Shown here piece after piece: positions 45,859 through 57,860 of a stretch of 64,000 nt of DNA (position 1 is the first letter of the stretch; each line of letters begins with the position of its first letter). The stretch covers positions 1,358,501-1,422,500 of the forward strand of contig JANEZZ010002244.1 in NCBI GenBank assembly GCA_026122225.1. The letters are read 5' to 3'. Below the pieces are notes generated by a model that made no database searches, was not told the DNA's origin, and worked only from the letters and a program-made list of their open reading frames with translations. The translations under genes were made by a program, and so were the position numbers. Source of the DNA: Heloderma charlesbogerti. Lineage: Eukaryota > Chordata > Lepidosauria > Squamata > Helodermatidae.

Positions 45859-46861
45859 CTGTAAAGATTCAAAATAGATAGAAGCAGAGTTTCATGAGAA
45901 ATGCAGCTTTTACACATGAGTAATAGCCAAGAGAATAAAACTGTGTAGTCGTAGAAATCTATGAAACATAGCTTTGAATTGTGATCAATCAACATGACAC
46001 AAGGTGCAGATGTAAGCTACTACTGCACTAGCTAACACTGCGAAAACACATTACACAAGGTGCAAGAAAAATGTACTGTACAGACTTCGAAACTCAACGA
46101 GAGTTATCTAAATGTGTCCTCACTGGTGAAAGTCTGAAAAGCATGGGGGAGGAGATATCTGGCTCCCTTGCAAGGTCCACTCCTTTGCATCAGCTCTATT
46201 ATACCACTGTGTGGGACTCAGCACCTATAGGGCTGGCCCAAAGCGTTTTGCTTCCTGAGGCAAAGGATAAAATGGCACCCCTCCATCCTACATAGAGCAA
46301 TAGCTGAATCTTACTTGAACAGTGACAATGGGAGAGCCTCTTCCACCACACCAGAGGACAACAAGCTGGCTGAGGAGCTGCAAGGCAGTCTGAGGAGCAC
46401 CCACAGTTCTGTGCCCCAACACCTCGCTGCTACCTAATGATAGGGCTGGTCTTGACCTGAGCACATACTTGGCTAATCCCACCGCCTTTTTCCAGGGTGC
46501 ATTTGTGGTCCCCCGGGAGCAGTGCCTGATTAGTCAGGCCCTCTTTTAAAAACCATCCTCAGAAATGTAATTGCTTAATCAATTCACATCGCAGCTCTAG
46601 TTAAAAGAGATCAAGGCCAAACAAGACAGCAAACTATGATGAATGGCTTTGGAAACAAAGCAAGAACCAAACACTGAAGTGTTTTCCCACCAAAAAGGTG
46701 TATTGTTTGAGAAAGTATTGCAGTTCTTTTAAAGAGTTGTGGTTTTCTTTAGTGCTGGAGTACCATGTAACATTTAAATAATATGAAATATGTTCACAGC
46801 AATGAATATGATTGAATGTAAAACAGTCGTGTATGTTTTGTCGTGTTGAAGAAGAAGATCC

Positions 46862-46995
46862 CTTCCCCAAATGGTCCCCTCCAAAGGTTTTGGACTTCAA
46901 CTCCCATCAGGCCCAGCCGGCATGACCAATGGTCAATAATGCTGGGAGTTGTAGCCCCAAACATCTGGAAGGCTGCAGGTTGCAGAAGGCTAATG
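46862..46995. mobile_element. Old short hAT-type MITE
   Basis: AAGGTTTTGGACTTCAACTC, CCATCAGGCCCAGCCGGCAT and GAGTTGTAGCCCCAAACATC match the 5742/36969 group. Poorly preserved ends. Confidence 0.6.
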
Positions 46996-47071
46996 TAGGG
47001 ACTATTCAAATATTCGAAGATATTTATTTGTATCCAGATATTTACAAGCACCTGTGATGACACAGTCTTAC

Positions 47072-47466
47072 CAGATTCATCCTTTGGAATGACGTAGATA
47101 TCTTGACTTTCATTCCGCCACTGTAGAGTCTCCTTGGGAACATTTTCATCCGCTTTGGGTTTGGAGACACTGCCCTTCTGCTCACCATCCATGAACTTTC
47201 TTCCTCTTCCTCTGGAGTTGTGGCCGGCTGTGCCTGTGCCACTTTCTGTAGCGGAAATTGGTGGTGTGCGCTGCTTACGGGTGCGGGGTGGACTGGGGCT
47301 GGGGCTGCTGTCGCTGCTGATCACACCTTGGGCTTCCTCCTCTTCCATCTCATTCTTAAAATACTGCTGAAATGCAACCTCAGTGGTGTATGTTCTTGCC
47401 GGGCATCCACGCCTCTTCTGAGTGCTGGATTGACCACCGGTTCCTCTTTTCTCCAGGTTCATGTCT
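47072..47466 (-). CDS. Candidate further exon of the minus-strand hAT gene
   Basis: Minus-strand stretch preceded by a good acceptor (CTTCTGCCCAG) and followed by a donor (CTG|GTAAGA). The ATG at 47462-47460 gives 130 codons: an N-terminal EKRGTGGQSSTQKRRG region, a region with TEVAFQQYFKNEMEEEEA, then serine/proline-rich and basic sequence (SRGRGRKF), ending SQDIYVIPKDES. The phase (1) does not match the BED exon start directly, so another exon, a different acceptor or a frameshift must lie between. Function unknown. Confidence 0.45.
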
Positions 47467-47689
47467 CTGGGCAGAAGGAGACATAAATGCATGTGGCAAA
47501 GCAGAAATCATGTGAACAGCCTACAACAGCAGATATAGTGCAGTGTAGAAGTAGTTACCCACCAATCCAGCCATTCAATGCTAACTAAATAGGGGCATAT
47601 TGTACAGCAGATTAGGCTGAAAAGCCCAGGATGGAGGATGTAGTCCATCCATGCAGCCTGAAAAACACAAGCCTACAGTACACACAGGA

Positions 47690-48180
47690 TGCTGGAGGAT
47701 GGAGTCCTTCCCAGGCCCAGCAGACTAACAATGGCTGCTGGAGGATGCCTTCCCTCCCACCCAGTTCCCCCCGCCCCAACCCACTCAGAAATACATAGGC
47801 ACATGGATTAATCCTGGAAAGCCCAGGAGGATGGGGGATGGAGTCCTTGCAGACTAACAATGGCTGCTGGAGGATGCCTTCCCTCCCACCCAGTTCCCCC
47901 TGCCCCAACCCACTCAGAAATACATAGGCACATGGATTAATCCTGGAAAGCCCAGGAGAATGGGGGATGGAGTCCTTGCAGACTAACAATGGCTGCTGGA
48001 GGATGCCTTCCCTCCCACCCAGTTCCTCCCACCCCAACCCACTCAGAAATACATAGGCACATGGATTAATCCTGGAAAGCCCAGGAGGATGGGGGATGGA
48101 GTCCTTCCCGGGCCCGGCAGACTAACAAAGGCTGCTGGAGGGAGGATGCCTTCCCACCCAGTTCCCGCTGCTCCTCCAAC
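47690..48180. repeat. 129 bp minisatellite, about 3.5 units
   Basis: GCCCAGGAGGATGGGGGATG recurs at 47821, 47950 (one change) and 48079, period exactly 129. A more diverged unit begins at 47624. Units contain TACATAGGCACATGGATTAA. The open frame on the minus strand is the repeat read through. Confidence 0.93.
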
Positions 48181-48897
48181 CCACCCCAAAATCACTAAGC
48201 ATAGGGGCACATTCAGGTAAAGTAAACATACCTTCACTGTAATAAAGGTTGAACTGCAGTGCCGTAGAACGGGGGGATGCAGAAACACACTCCTTGCAGC
48301 TGCTGGGATGGACACTCTGTCTGCAGCAGCGTGCGTCCTAGTCTGGACTCTGGAGTCTGGACTGGAGCAACTGAGGCTGCTGGACATACACCGTCATCCT
48401 ATGTGAAGGCGGGAATCCACAGGATAAATGGTCAATGAGTTCCCTCCCCTCAATGACGTTATCTTCCTGGTGGGGTGGGGGGGGTGGCCTGGAGGGATCT
48501 CGCTCACCTGACCTCACCTGACCTGAACCTGACCTCACCTTCACACATAGACAATAAAACAAAAGATGAGACTACGTGCAGTTCGTGACTCAGCCTCAGG
48601 CAGGCTACGTGCACTTTGTGACCCCGTTCCTCCCAGTGAAAGAAAGCCGCGTCGTAGCAGGAAACTGCATATTTATTAAATAGTTTCATAAGATCCCTTT
48701 CACCATCTTTCGTCCCAATTTGCGAAGTTTTCTTCGTAAATACCTTCATAAAATTTTCAGCAGAGAAAAAAAAAAGTACCGCGTGAGCTCCGGTTTGAGT
48801 AGACTGGGGCGCCCCGTCCTGGGGGAGGGTTCGGCGGGCTGAATGTGTTTGAATTCGGTCCCATTTGACTTTTGAGTGGATTTCTCTGACATCCCTA

Positions 48898-50162
48898 CTT
48901 CAGCTGCTGCTTGTTTCTGGGTCTTTCTGCTTTCAGTCTTGTCTTCAGTAAGTGAAAAGCATGCTCTATTGGTTTGAGATCAGCTGACTGACTTGGCCAT
49001 TGAAGAACATCCCACGTCTTTGCCTTCAGAAACTCTTGGGTAGCTTTTACTGTCTGTATGTTTTGGGTCATTAACCATCTGCAATATGAAGCGGAATCCT
49101 ATCAGTTTGGCAGCATTCAGCTGAATCTGAGCAGAAAGTATAGCCCTATACCCTTCAGAATTCATCCTGCTGCTTTTATCAGCAGTCAGGTCATCAATAA
49201 ACACCAGTGACCTGGTTCCATTGGCAGCCATACATGCCCATGCCATAACACTGCCTCCACCATGTTTGACAGATGATGTGGTATGCTTTGGATCATGAGC
49301 TGTTCCTTTCCTTCTCCATACTTTTCTCTTCCCATCATTCTGGTACAAGTTCATCTTGGTTTCATCAGCCCAAAGAATCTTATTCCAGAACTGGGCAGGC
49401 TTTTTTAGGTGTTTGCTGGCAAAGGCTAATCTGGCCTGTCTGTACTTGAGTATTACCAGTGGTTTGCACCTTGTTGTGAAGCCTCTGTATTTACATTCAT
49501 AAAGCTGTCTCTTGACTGTAGATGTTGACAATGACATGCCTACCTCCTCAAGAATGTTCTTGACCTGGCAAGATGTTGTGAAAGGGTTCCTCCTCACCAT
49601 GAGCAGAATTCTGCGGTCATTCACTTTAGTTGTCTTCCATGGTCTCCCAGGCCTTTTGCTGTTGCTGAGCTTGCCAGTTAATTCCTTCTTTTTCAGGATG
49701 TTCCAAACTGTTGTACTGGCCACTCCCAGTGTTTTTGCGATCTCTCTGATGGGTTTATTTTGTTTCCTCAGCCGAATGATGGCCTCCTTCAGTCGCATAG
49801 ACGCCGCTTTGGACCTCAAATTGGGAGTTCCAGTGAACAGCTACCAAATGCAAATGTAACACTCAGAACCACCTTCAGGCCTTGTATCTGCTTGATTGGT
49901 CATGGGGCACCCAGGAAACAGGCCACACCTGGCCATGCAGCTGCTTGTCAGCCATTCTTTCCATTACTTATGAGCCACCAAAGATGGGTTTGGGTGTATG
50001 CCACTGGCTGTCCTTCCTGAATGGTTAGTGCCCCACTTTTGTCAAACCCCTTGAATTACAGGTGACAGTCCTGACTTCGCTCCCATCTGGGTGTGTTTCC
50101 TTTCAACTTCAATGTGGTGGCAAAAACAGTTATCCTTGTTCCAATATTTCAAGCCCTGACTG
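48898..50162 (-). mobile_element. Tc1 transposon, copy 2, split by the hAT element
   Basis: Complement of copy 1. The 5' inverted repeat end (AGCCCTGACTG, 50152-50162) is followed by TA. The 3' end of the element lies beyond the hAT insertion and is mostly gone (33 bp left at 41107). Compared with copy 1 the inverted repeat has a short deletion near 50120. Confidence 0.93.
48980..49819 (-). pseudogene. Tc1 transposase, copy 2, start loss and frameshift
   Basis: Same family as 11549. The usual ATG is TTG here (49819-49817), then RSKAASMRLKEAIIRLRKQN, the helix-turn-helix region, GRPW, WADETKMNLY (T to A) and LQMVNDPKHT (catalytic second D replaced: MDND to MVND keeps one D). A 4-base insertion after CATACAG near 49060 shifts the frame, so the DLNPIE part is read out of frame. 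The rest is cut by the hAT element at 48897. Confidence 0.9.
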
Positions 50163-50164
50163 TA

Positions 50165-51243
50165 TGCATTTTGCCTGCAAGGGTGAGCTGACATCAAACT
50201 GGCCATGAATGGTGAAGTAGTTCACTAGCATACACTAGCTTTTCTCTATTGGCAGTGACAAAGGCAGTGGTTCCCATCTCGTTTTCTCTATTCAGTGGGT
50301 ATGGGACCTCTGGAAGAATGTCTGCCCAGTTCCAATCTAATCAAGTCTCACAGTACACTTACTGATTGGCTCTTCAGAGCCCTCAGAGGTAAACAGTACT
50401 ATTGAGTTAGCACTGGGAAGTGGGAACCCACCATAAGAATGATGCTTTAAACCTGTTAGTACACATTAAGGTTTGCATCCTACACCCCAAAGATGCACCC
50501 AACAGGCTTTGCACCCAGCACCCTTTTGGCACACAACCACCACAGAAGGAAAGTCAAATGTCATCAGTATCATATACACACTTTTCATCTTTTGTATATG
50601 GGGAAAAACCTTTCCCCAAAGTGAGACTTCAGTGAGAGAGAGAGACAGACCCACCAACAGACAGACAGTCAGACGAACAGACAGAGTTCATCCTCTGATC
50701 AGAAAGAAAGCTTATTTTTTGTCACTCCACTCCATTTGTGTACCATTTTGGAGGGCTTGAGCAGAACCCGGGTTTTTGTTTTGAATCATTCTATCCACAT
50801 TGGGTTCCAGGGGGAATCAAGTGCTTGTGGTCCCCCATTATAGCTTTTTGCCTGGATGCTTGCAGAAAACAAGCTGTATCGTGTCTTCTAAGAGACAGAG
50901 TGCCTTAGCTACTGTAAATTTGTAAGGAATGATCCACATGACCCAGGTGCCCCTATGCAAAGGATGGTCTCCCTGCTTATAACAGACCTCTTGAGGAAGA
51001 ACTTCCTTTCACCCCATTTGCCTTGGAACAGTTAATATTGATACTCTGTTTCCTCTCATCTCGTGTGTGTCTCTAACTCTCCATGCCACCTCAAGCAAGG
51101 TGTTAGTTACATTTTTGCTCTTTGCCTCTAACCTGATTTGTGGCTCCCCTTTGTGTCTAACTAGTTACTGTCTTCCTCCTATCTCCTTATTTGGCATTGG
51201 GTTGTCCTCTCTGGCCTTCCTATGATCCATTTTGTCCAGCCTT
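50165..51243. other. Gene-free stretch
   Basis: A purine-rich AGACAGAC tract is at about 50640-50680. Nothing else recognised. Confidence 0.45.
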
Positions 51244-51933
51244 TAGGGATGTACGAAAGTCACTTACCTTTTCGAAGGGTGACATTTGCGGTGGGGGGGG
51301 GAGGTGCCTGAAATCCCTCCCCCTGAAATTCTCCCCAGCTGGCTCTGCTCTGCGGTGACCCCGCAGAGCCACTGGCTGGGGCTGCCTGCAGCTGGACAAC
51401 CGGCCGCTGGGCAGCCTGCACAGGGACGCAAATGTCCACCGCCATTTGCGTCCCTGTATTTTGCTGTGATAGGCTACGTAAATATTTATGTAGCCTATCA
51501 CGAGGAAAAAAGGGAACGCAAATGGCGGCTGCCATAGCCTATTATAGCAAAAGACAGAGGTGCAAATGGTGGCTGCCGTAGCCACTACCATTTGCATTCC
51601 TTTTTTTTTTTTTGGCCATGATAGGCTACATAAATACTTACGTAGCCTATCATGGCCTCTGCAGGGACACAAATGGCGTCCCTGCGTTAGCCGTGATAGG
51701 CTATGTAAGTATTTATGTAGCCTATCACGGCTATAATGAAGAAGCGAATGGCAGCCGCAGACGTGGCCTCCATTCTCAAAGCAGCACAAACGGCAGCAGG
51801 TAAGTGCTCCGTTTTGCACACCTTTTGCAGGGTGGGGGGGCAGGGGGCTTCGTTCCACCATGGATTTCAGGGGGCCAAATTCACTGGCATTCAGCCTCAC
51901 CGAGATCCGTGGCGGAATTCTCTGACATCCCTA
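51244..51933. mobile_element. hAT MITE (family B) with three hairpins
   Basis: Ends TAGGGATGTACGAAAGTCAC and ATTCTCTGACATCCCTA. Contains three hairpins of the form GATAGGCTACGTAAAT/ATTTATGTAGCCTATC (51470, 51620 and 51694) and inverted ATGGCGGCTGCCATAG-type arms. Outward donors occur at both sides: AAG|GTAAGTGAC (minus, near 51268) and CAG|GTAAGTGCT (plus, near 51800). Flanks CCAGCCTT and GCTATGGC do not match, so one flank may have changed. Confidence 0.82.
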
Positions 51934-52925
51934 GCTATGGCACACTATGACTTTAGATTAAGGATTCCAACATGTGTCATTTGGGTATATGTGTGCATGA
52001 TGTAGATGAGGACATGTAGTAATAGGATAATGGATGCTTGAGTAAAGATGGTATCATTGCTATGTACATTCAAATCAATCTTTAATCTAAGATTCAATGA
52101 ATTCAGAATGTGAGCAAGTAAAAACAAAAACAAATTATCATTGAGAGATGGGGGAGAGAAAGAGGAAACTACAAATCCTATGCTCCCTGACAGGAAATAA
52201 TATCCCTGAGCATTATTTCCAGTTATGTGTAAGGTCTCCTTCTCTAGCTAACTCTCCCTGTTACTGGTTACTCCATCACTCTTCTCAAGAGTAAGTTTAT
52301 TTTGTGTGGGGAGGATGACAGGGAAAGGGATGTGCACTTCTCTTGTGTCGTCTCTGCCCTGAGCTTTCTTGGAAAAGCTATGAAATATCCCCCCCCCATT
52401 TTTTTTTTAGCATTTTCCCAAAAAGCTTTGGGGGAAAATGAATTCTGAGGCAAGCCAAGGGGAGTTTGCCCATCAGCACTTTAAACAAGAATTCAGCTTT
52501 TACTCACCTTGGGTTTAATGGAAATAGGTGACATGACTTCATTTGGCATCACTGCATTTATTCATCCTCCCCCAACACACACATGATGGCTATTGATTTT
52601 TATTGGATTTAGTGTTTGCATGATATTATGAAAAAACTAGAGATGAGAGTTATATTCTGGAATAGTAATTTCAGACCAAAATATTAGGCACTAGGGGCTT
52701 GGCTTCATCTGCTACCAATTCAACTCAAGACAAGAAATGGTGGAAAGAAAAGGGGTGGGAAATCAGTTGAGCCTTCTTGATTCTTAGAATTGGCTGTTAC
52801 ACAGGGTAAATTATATTATCTGCCAAGATGTTCCATGAGCCACCTTTGATTCAGGATTCATTATGGAACTTGACTCCACTACATCATGCTCCCTCAGTTC
52901 CTGGTGCAGATTTATGAATAAAGAT
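51934..52925. other. Gene-free stretch
   Basis: Nothing recognised. Confidence 0.45.
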
Positions 52926-52975
<50 letters not shown>

Positions 52976-53025
52976 ATCTATCGATACACACACACACATA
53001 CGTGTGTGTGTGTGTGTGTGTGTGT
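52926..53025. repeat. (CTAT)n, (AC)n and (GT)n microsatellite cluster
   Basis: CTAT units at 52926-52974, AC units at 52986-52998, GT units at 53002-53025. The AC and GT blocks can pair as a hairpin. Confidence 0.95.
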
Positions 53026-54052
53026 ATGTAAACTCATCTGCTAGGAATAACATGGTTTTCTATTTATCATGCACTGTCATATCCTGGTATAGTAGCTTTC
53101 CTAAAACGATTTAAAAAAGAATGTTTGCTTCACTGTTTTCTTTTTCTTTTTTAAAGAGCTTAGGCTGCAATCCTATGGTCCTTGGGAGGGCATCCCAGGA
53201 GCCACTGGATTTTTCAGATCTCCCTCTCTGAGGTGGAGAGATAGGAAGATCCTTGGAGAGGGAGATCCAGCCTCCTCAGCCTCCTCCATGAGGCTGAGGT
53301 AAAGTCCGCAGCCTGTATTCCTCCAACATCAGAGCAACAACATCAGAGGGCATTCGAGGAAAGGGTCTGGATCTGCAAGAACCCATCCCCTTGACATGCC
53401 CCAGGCAAGGGAAAAAGCACATCAGTCCTGGAGCCGGCTTAGTTTATTTCCCGTCTATCAATGGGAGGGAAACTGTTTAAAAAGAAAAAGACGCTTCAGG
53501 GCCTAGCTCTTCCTTCTGATGGTTCTTTATCTTTAAACTGGACTTGGCCTGCAAATAGAGGTCACCTCCAAAATACAAGGTAGCCCTTCAAATAGAGAAC
53601 TGTCATCTGTACATGAGGTCATCCCTGTCCCACTGCCCCCATGCCTGAGATGTTACTGTTGCTGCTCCAACTTGCTTTTCTTTCAAGGTTCTGCAATGGG
53701 GTAAAATACCCCCTCCCCAAGCAATCAGATGTTTTGTCACTGGGGTAGGGCACCACCTCTTGGGATAGTCTGCAGCTTCTGGCTTTTCCTGGCAGCTGTG
53801 ATGACTGAAGCAGTGGGGGAGGCAATGATACTTGGTAGCCACTCTCCAGGCCATTCTTTAGCTCCCATTCATATAATCAAAGAATAGTAGGGTTGGAAGG
53901 GGCCTATAGGACCATCAAGTCCATTCTTCCAGCTGAGCCAAGGTAGTCTCCCACACAGTTGCTGGAATGTGCTGAAAGTTTCCTCAGCACATCAGTTCAC
54001 AGCTGTTGGGCACTTCAGAGGTGCTGTAGCATGCATCCTTCCCTATGGGTTC
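53026..54052. other. Gene-free stretch with repeat fragments
   Basis: 53520-53625 is the dispersed repeat shared with 28660. 53876-53930 is the complement of a CR1 tail (AATCAAAGAATAGTAGGGTT, GGAAGGGGCC). Nothing else recognised. Confidence 0.55.
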
Positions 54053-54150
54053 AGATATTTATTGATTTATTTGTTACATTTATATCCTGCCTTTTCTCCA
54101 AGAAGCCCAAGGCAGAATACATGATCCTCCTCCTCTCCATTTTATCCTCA
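54053..54150 (-). mobile_element. L2-group LINE 3' end, minus strand
   Basis: TTTATTGATTTATTTGTTAC (tail complement), then ATATCCTGCCTTTTCTCCAA and CTCTCCATTTTATCCTCAAG. Confidence 0.7.
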
Positions 54151-54904
54151 AGGAATCAAGGTACTCACCTTTGGCATCAATTTCCAATTGCTATTTAATA
54201 TTCTTTCCAGTAACTTCCCTTTTTCTTTTCATGCAGGCTCAGAAGACCATGGTAGTTCATAGTCCTGGTGGTCACATTTAGTTTTCCCTCTGTGTTCTCT
54301 AGTATCTAAAGTTCCTCTGCACTCATTTCTGTACTTCCAAGGACATGCTCGCTAGTGTCAGAAGCCAAGTGCTGACATCTCATTATGTTAGTAAGTCTGA
54401 AGTTTGGGGATTCTTTTTCATCTGAATGGTGGGCAATTTCTGCTCCAAACTCTTTTTTTTAAGCAAACCTTTAGGTCTGGTACATCAGATCAAGTCCAAA
54501 TGATACATGGCTTTCCCTCTGTAGAAATACAATATCAGGTTATCATATCGTTACTGGTAGGTCAAATGAAGATGTATAATATTAAATTTACATCACTCCA
54601 ACCTTTGGTAATAGGCTTTGTCATTCTACAAAAGAACAGCAAAGAAAAGGCACATAGGCCTTGGCTATATGTACCTCCAATATAATTTTGAATTCTAATG
54701 AGATTCCACCCCCCGACTTTCCAGCTTCTGCGAAGCATGATAGATATATCTAGGTGATTCATCGATTTCCCCAGTAACTGCCTGGGAAATCCAGTTATTA
54801 TCTTTCTAATGCCATTTCTGTGACTTGTCACTTTCACCAGAGACTGATTAGAAAGGGAAAGAATTACAGTAGCAGATTTATTTATTTTAAAAAGGGAAGC
54901 ATGG
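54151..54904. other. Gene-free stretch
   Basis: Nothing recognised. Confidence 0.4.
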
Positions 54905-55183
54905 CTCTATTTTCTACTCTCATAGTGGCTCTCACCCTCTGGAACACCCTCCTACACAGTCCAGGAGGCAGAAAATGTGGTATGCTTTAAAGACCTCCTG
55001 AAAATGCACATGTTTAAGCAGGCTTTCTCTTTCTTGCAATTAATCATAATTAATCATGCTGCTGCTCCATTTTATTGTTCTTGTATTGCTTTTATTGTTG
55101 TCATAGCTGAAATTGTTCTTAATCATATATTTTAAACTGTGATTTTAATAGTGTGTCTTAAGCTGTGATTTCAATATTGTTAT
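54905..55183 (+). mobile_element. Old L2-group LINE 3' region, left part (host of BovB copy 3)
   Basis: Encodes a decayed L2 C-terminus (LTLWNTLL at 54931, then a MFKQAF-like end) followed by a T-rich 3' UTR (TTTTAAACTGTGATTTTAAT). The 3' UTR resumes after BovB at 60641 (ATGTAAACTGCTTAGGAGTT). Confidence 0.68.
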
Positions 55184-57860
55184 ATGGATCATTGCCTTGT
55201 TGGGGCGAAGGGGCTTGCGTAATGCAGTGAAGCCATAAGCTATGCCGTGCAGGGCCACCCAAGATGGACAGGTCATGGCGGAGAGTTCTGACAAAATGTG
55301 GTCCACTGGAGAAGGAAAAGGCAACCCACTCCAGTATTCCTGCCAAGAAAACCCCATGAAATGTATCACAAAGCTAAAAGATATGACACTGGAAGATGAG
55401 CCCTTCAGGTCGGAAGGTGTCCAGTCTACTACTGGGGAAGAGCAGAGGGAATTTCCAAGTAGTGCCAGAAAGAGCGAAGCGGCTGGGCCAAAGCCAAAAG
55501 GACACTCAGCTGTGGTTGTGTCTGGTGGTGAAAAGAAAATCCGATGCTGTAAAGAACAATATTGTTTAGGAACCTGGAATGTAAGATCAATGAATCAAGG
55601 TAAGCTGGAGATAGTCAAATATGAGATGGCAAGATTGAACATCAACATCTTGGGAATCAGCGAACTAGAATGGACAAGCATGGGTGAATTTAATTCAGGT
55701 GACCATCATATCTACTACTGTGGGCAAGAATCCCTTAGAAGAAATGGAGTAGCACTCATAGTCAATAAAAGGGTGGGAAAAGCAGTACTGGGGTACAATC
55801 TCAAAAATGACAGAATGATCTCAGTACGAATCCAAGGCAAACAATTCAACATCACAATAACTCAAGTCTATGCCCCAACCACTGAGGCCGAAGAAGCTGA
55901 GGTTGATCGGTTCTATGAAGACCTACAACACCTTCTAGAACTAACACCAAAAGAAGATGTCCTCTTCATCACAGGGGATTGGAATGCTAAAGTAGGAAGT
56001 CAAGAAATCGCCGGGATAACAGGCAAGCATGGCCTTGGTGTACAAAATGAAGCAGGACAAAGGCTAATAGAGTTTTGCCAAGAGAACACGCTGATCATAG
56101 CAAACACTCTTTTCCAACAGCACAAGAGGCAACTCTACACATGGACATCACCAGATGGTCAATATCGAAATCAGATTGATTATGAACTTTGCAGCCAAAG
56201 ATGGAGAAGCTCTATTCAGTCAGTAAAAACAAGACCTGGAGCTGACTGTGGCTCAGATCATGAGCTTCTTATTGCAAAATTTTGGCTTAAATGGAAGAAC
56301 ATAGGGAAAACCACTAAACCATTCAGGTATGACCTAAATCATATCCCTTATGAATATACAGTGGAGGTGAGGGATAGATTTCAGGGATTAGACCTGATAG
56401 ACAGAGTGCCTAAGGAACTATGGACGGAGGTCCGTAACATTGTTCAGGAGGCAGCAACGAAATCCATCCCAAAGAAAAAGAAATACAAGAAAGCCAAGTG
56501 TCTGTCTGATGAGGCTTTACAAGTAGCTGAGGAAAGAAGGGAAGTGGAAAGCAAGGGAGAAAGGGGAAGATATATCCAACTGACTGCAGAGTTCCAGAGA
56601 ATAGCAAGGAGAGACAAGAAGGCCTTCTTAAAAGAACAATGCAAAGAAATCGAGGAAAAGAATAGAATGGGAAAGACTAGAGATCTTTTCAAGAAAATCG
56701 AAGATCTGAAGGGAAGGTTTTGTGCAAGGACGGGCATGATAAAGGACAAAGAAGGCAGGGACCTAACAGAAGCAGATGAGATTAAGAAAAGGTGGAAAGA
56801 ATACACAGAAGAACTATACAGGAAAGATCTGAATGTTCCTGATAGCCATGATAGTGCGGTCACTGAACTGGAGCCGGACATCCTCGAGAGTGAAGTCAAG
56901 TGGGCCTTAGGAAGCATGACTAACAACAAAGCTAGCGGAGATGACAGTATTCCAGCTGAGCTATTTAAAATCCTAAAAGGTGATGCTGTGAAAGTGCTGC
57001 ACTCAATATGCCAACAAATTTGGAACACTCAACATTGGCCACAAGACTGAAAAAGGTCAGTTTACATTCCAATTCCAAAGAAGGGCAACGCCAAAGAGTG
57101 TTCAAACTACCATACAATTGTGCTCATTTCACATGCCAGCAAGGTGATGCTCAAAATCCTACAAGCTAGGCTTCAGCAGTATGTGAACCGAGAACTACCA
57201 GAAGTACAAGCTGGGTTTCGAAGAGGCAGAGGAACTAGAGATCAAATCGCCAACATTCGCTGCATCATGGAGAAAGCAAGAGAATTCCAGAAAACCGTCT
57301 ATTTCTGCTTCATTGAGTATGCTAAAGCCTTTGATTGTGTGGATCACAACAAACTGTGGCAAATTCTGAAAGAGATGGGAGTACCAGACCACCTGACCTG
57401 TCTCCTGAGAAACCTGTACGAGGGTCAAGAAGCAACAGTAAGAACCAGACATGGAACAACCGATTGGTTCAAAACTGGGAAAGAAGTACGACAAGGCTGC
57501 ATATTGTCGCCCTGCTTATTTAACTTATACACAGAGTACATCATGAGAAACACCAGGTTGGATGAATCACAGGTCGGAATTAAGATTGCTGGGGGAATTA
57601 TCAACAACCTCAGATATGCAGACGATACCACCCTAATGGCAGAAAGCGAAGAGGCTCTAAAAAGCCTCTTGTTGAGGGTGGAAGAGGAGAGTGCAAAAGC
57701 TGGTTTGAAACTCAACATTAAAAAAAAAACTAAGATCATGGCATGTGGCCCCATCATATAGAAGGGGAAGAAATGGAAGCAGTGACAGATTTTATTTTCT
57801 TGGGCTCCAAGATCACCGCAGACGGTGACTGTAGCCATGAAATTAAAAGACGCTTGCTCC

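Larger units (their letters stand above)
41140..48897. mobile_element. 7.8 kb hAT-like element with Myb/SANT and BED genes
   Basis: Terminal TAGGGATGTACGAATT and (reversed) TAGGGATGTCAGAGAAAT share the Ac-like TAGGGATG start. Related elements here make 8 bp duplications, as hAT elements do. It inserted into Tc1 copy 2: the outer flanks are Tc1 sequence, with CTTCAGCT on the right and a shortened CTTTCT on the left. It contains a plus-strand three-exon Myb/SANT gene, minus-strand exons including a BED finger, a 129 bp minisatellite, and later insertions at 42699, 43430 and 44406. I see no catalytic DDE/hATC region, so it is probably no longer autonomous. Confidence 0.78.

Noticed and set aside
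47612..48037. 141-codon minus-strand frame with internal protein repeats
   Set aside because: Reads through the 129 bp minisatellite, a multiple of three, so the frame stays open by periodicity.
41140..48897. PIF/Harbinger classification because of the Myb/SANT gene
   Set aside because: Relatives with the same TAGGGATG ends make 8 bp duplications (61167, 57861, 32382, 19023), whereas Harbinger makes 3 bp; the BED finger also fits hAT.
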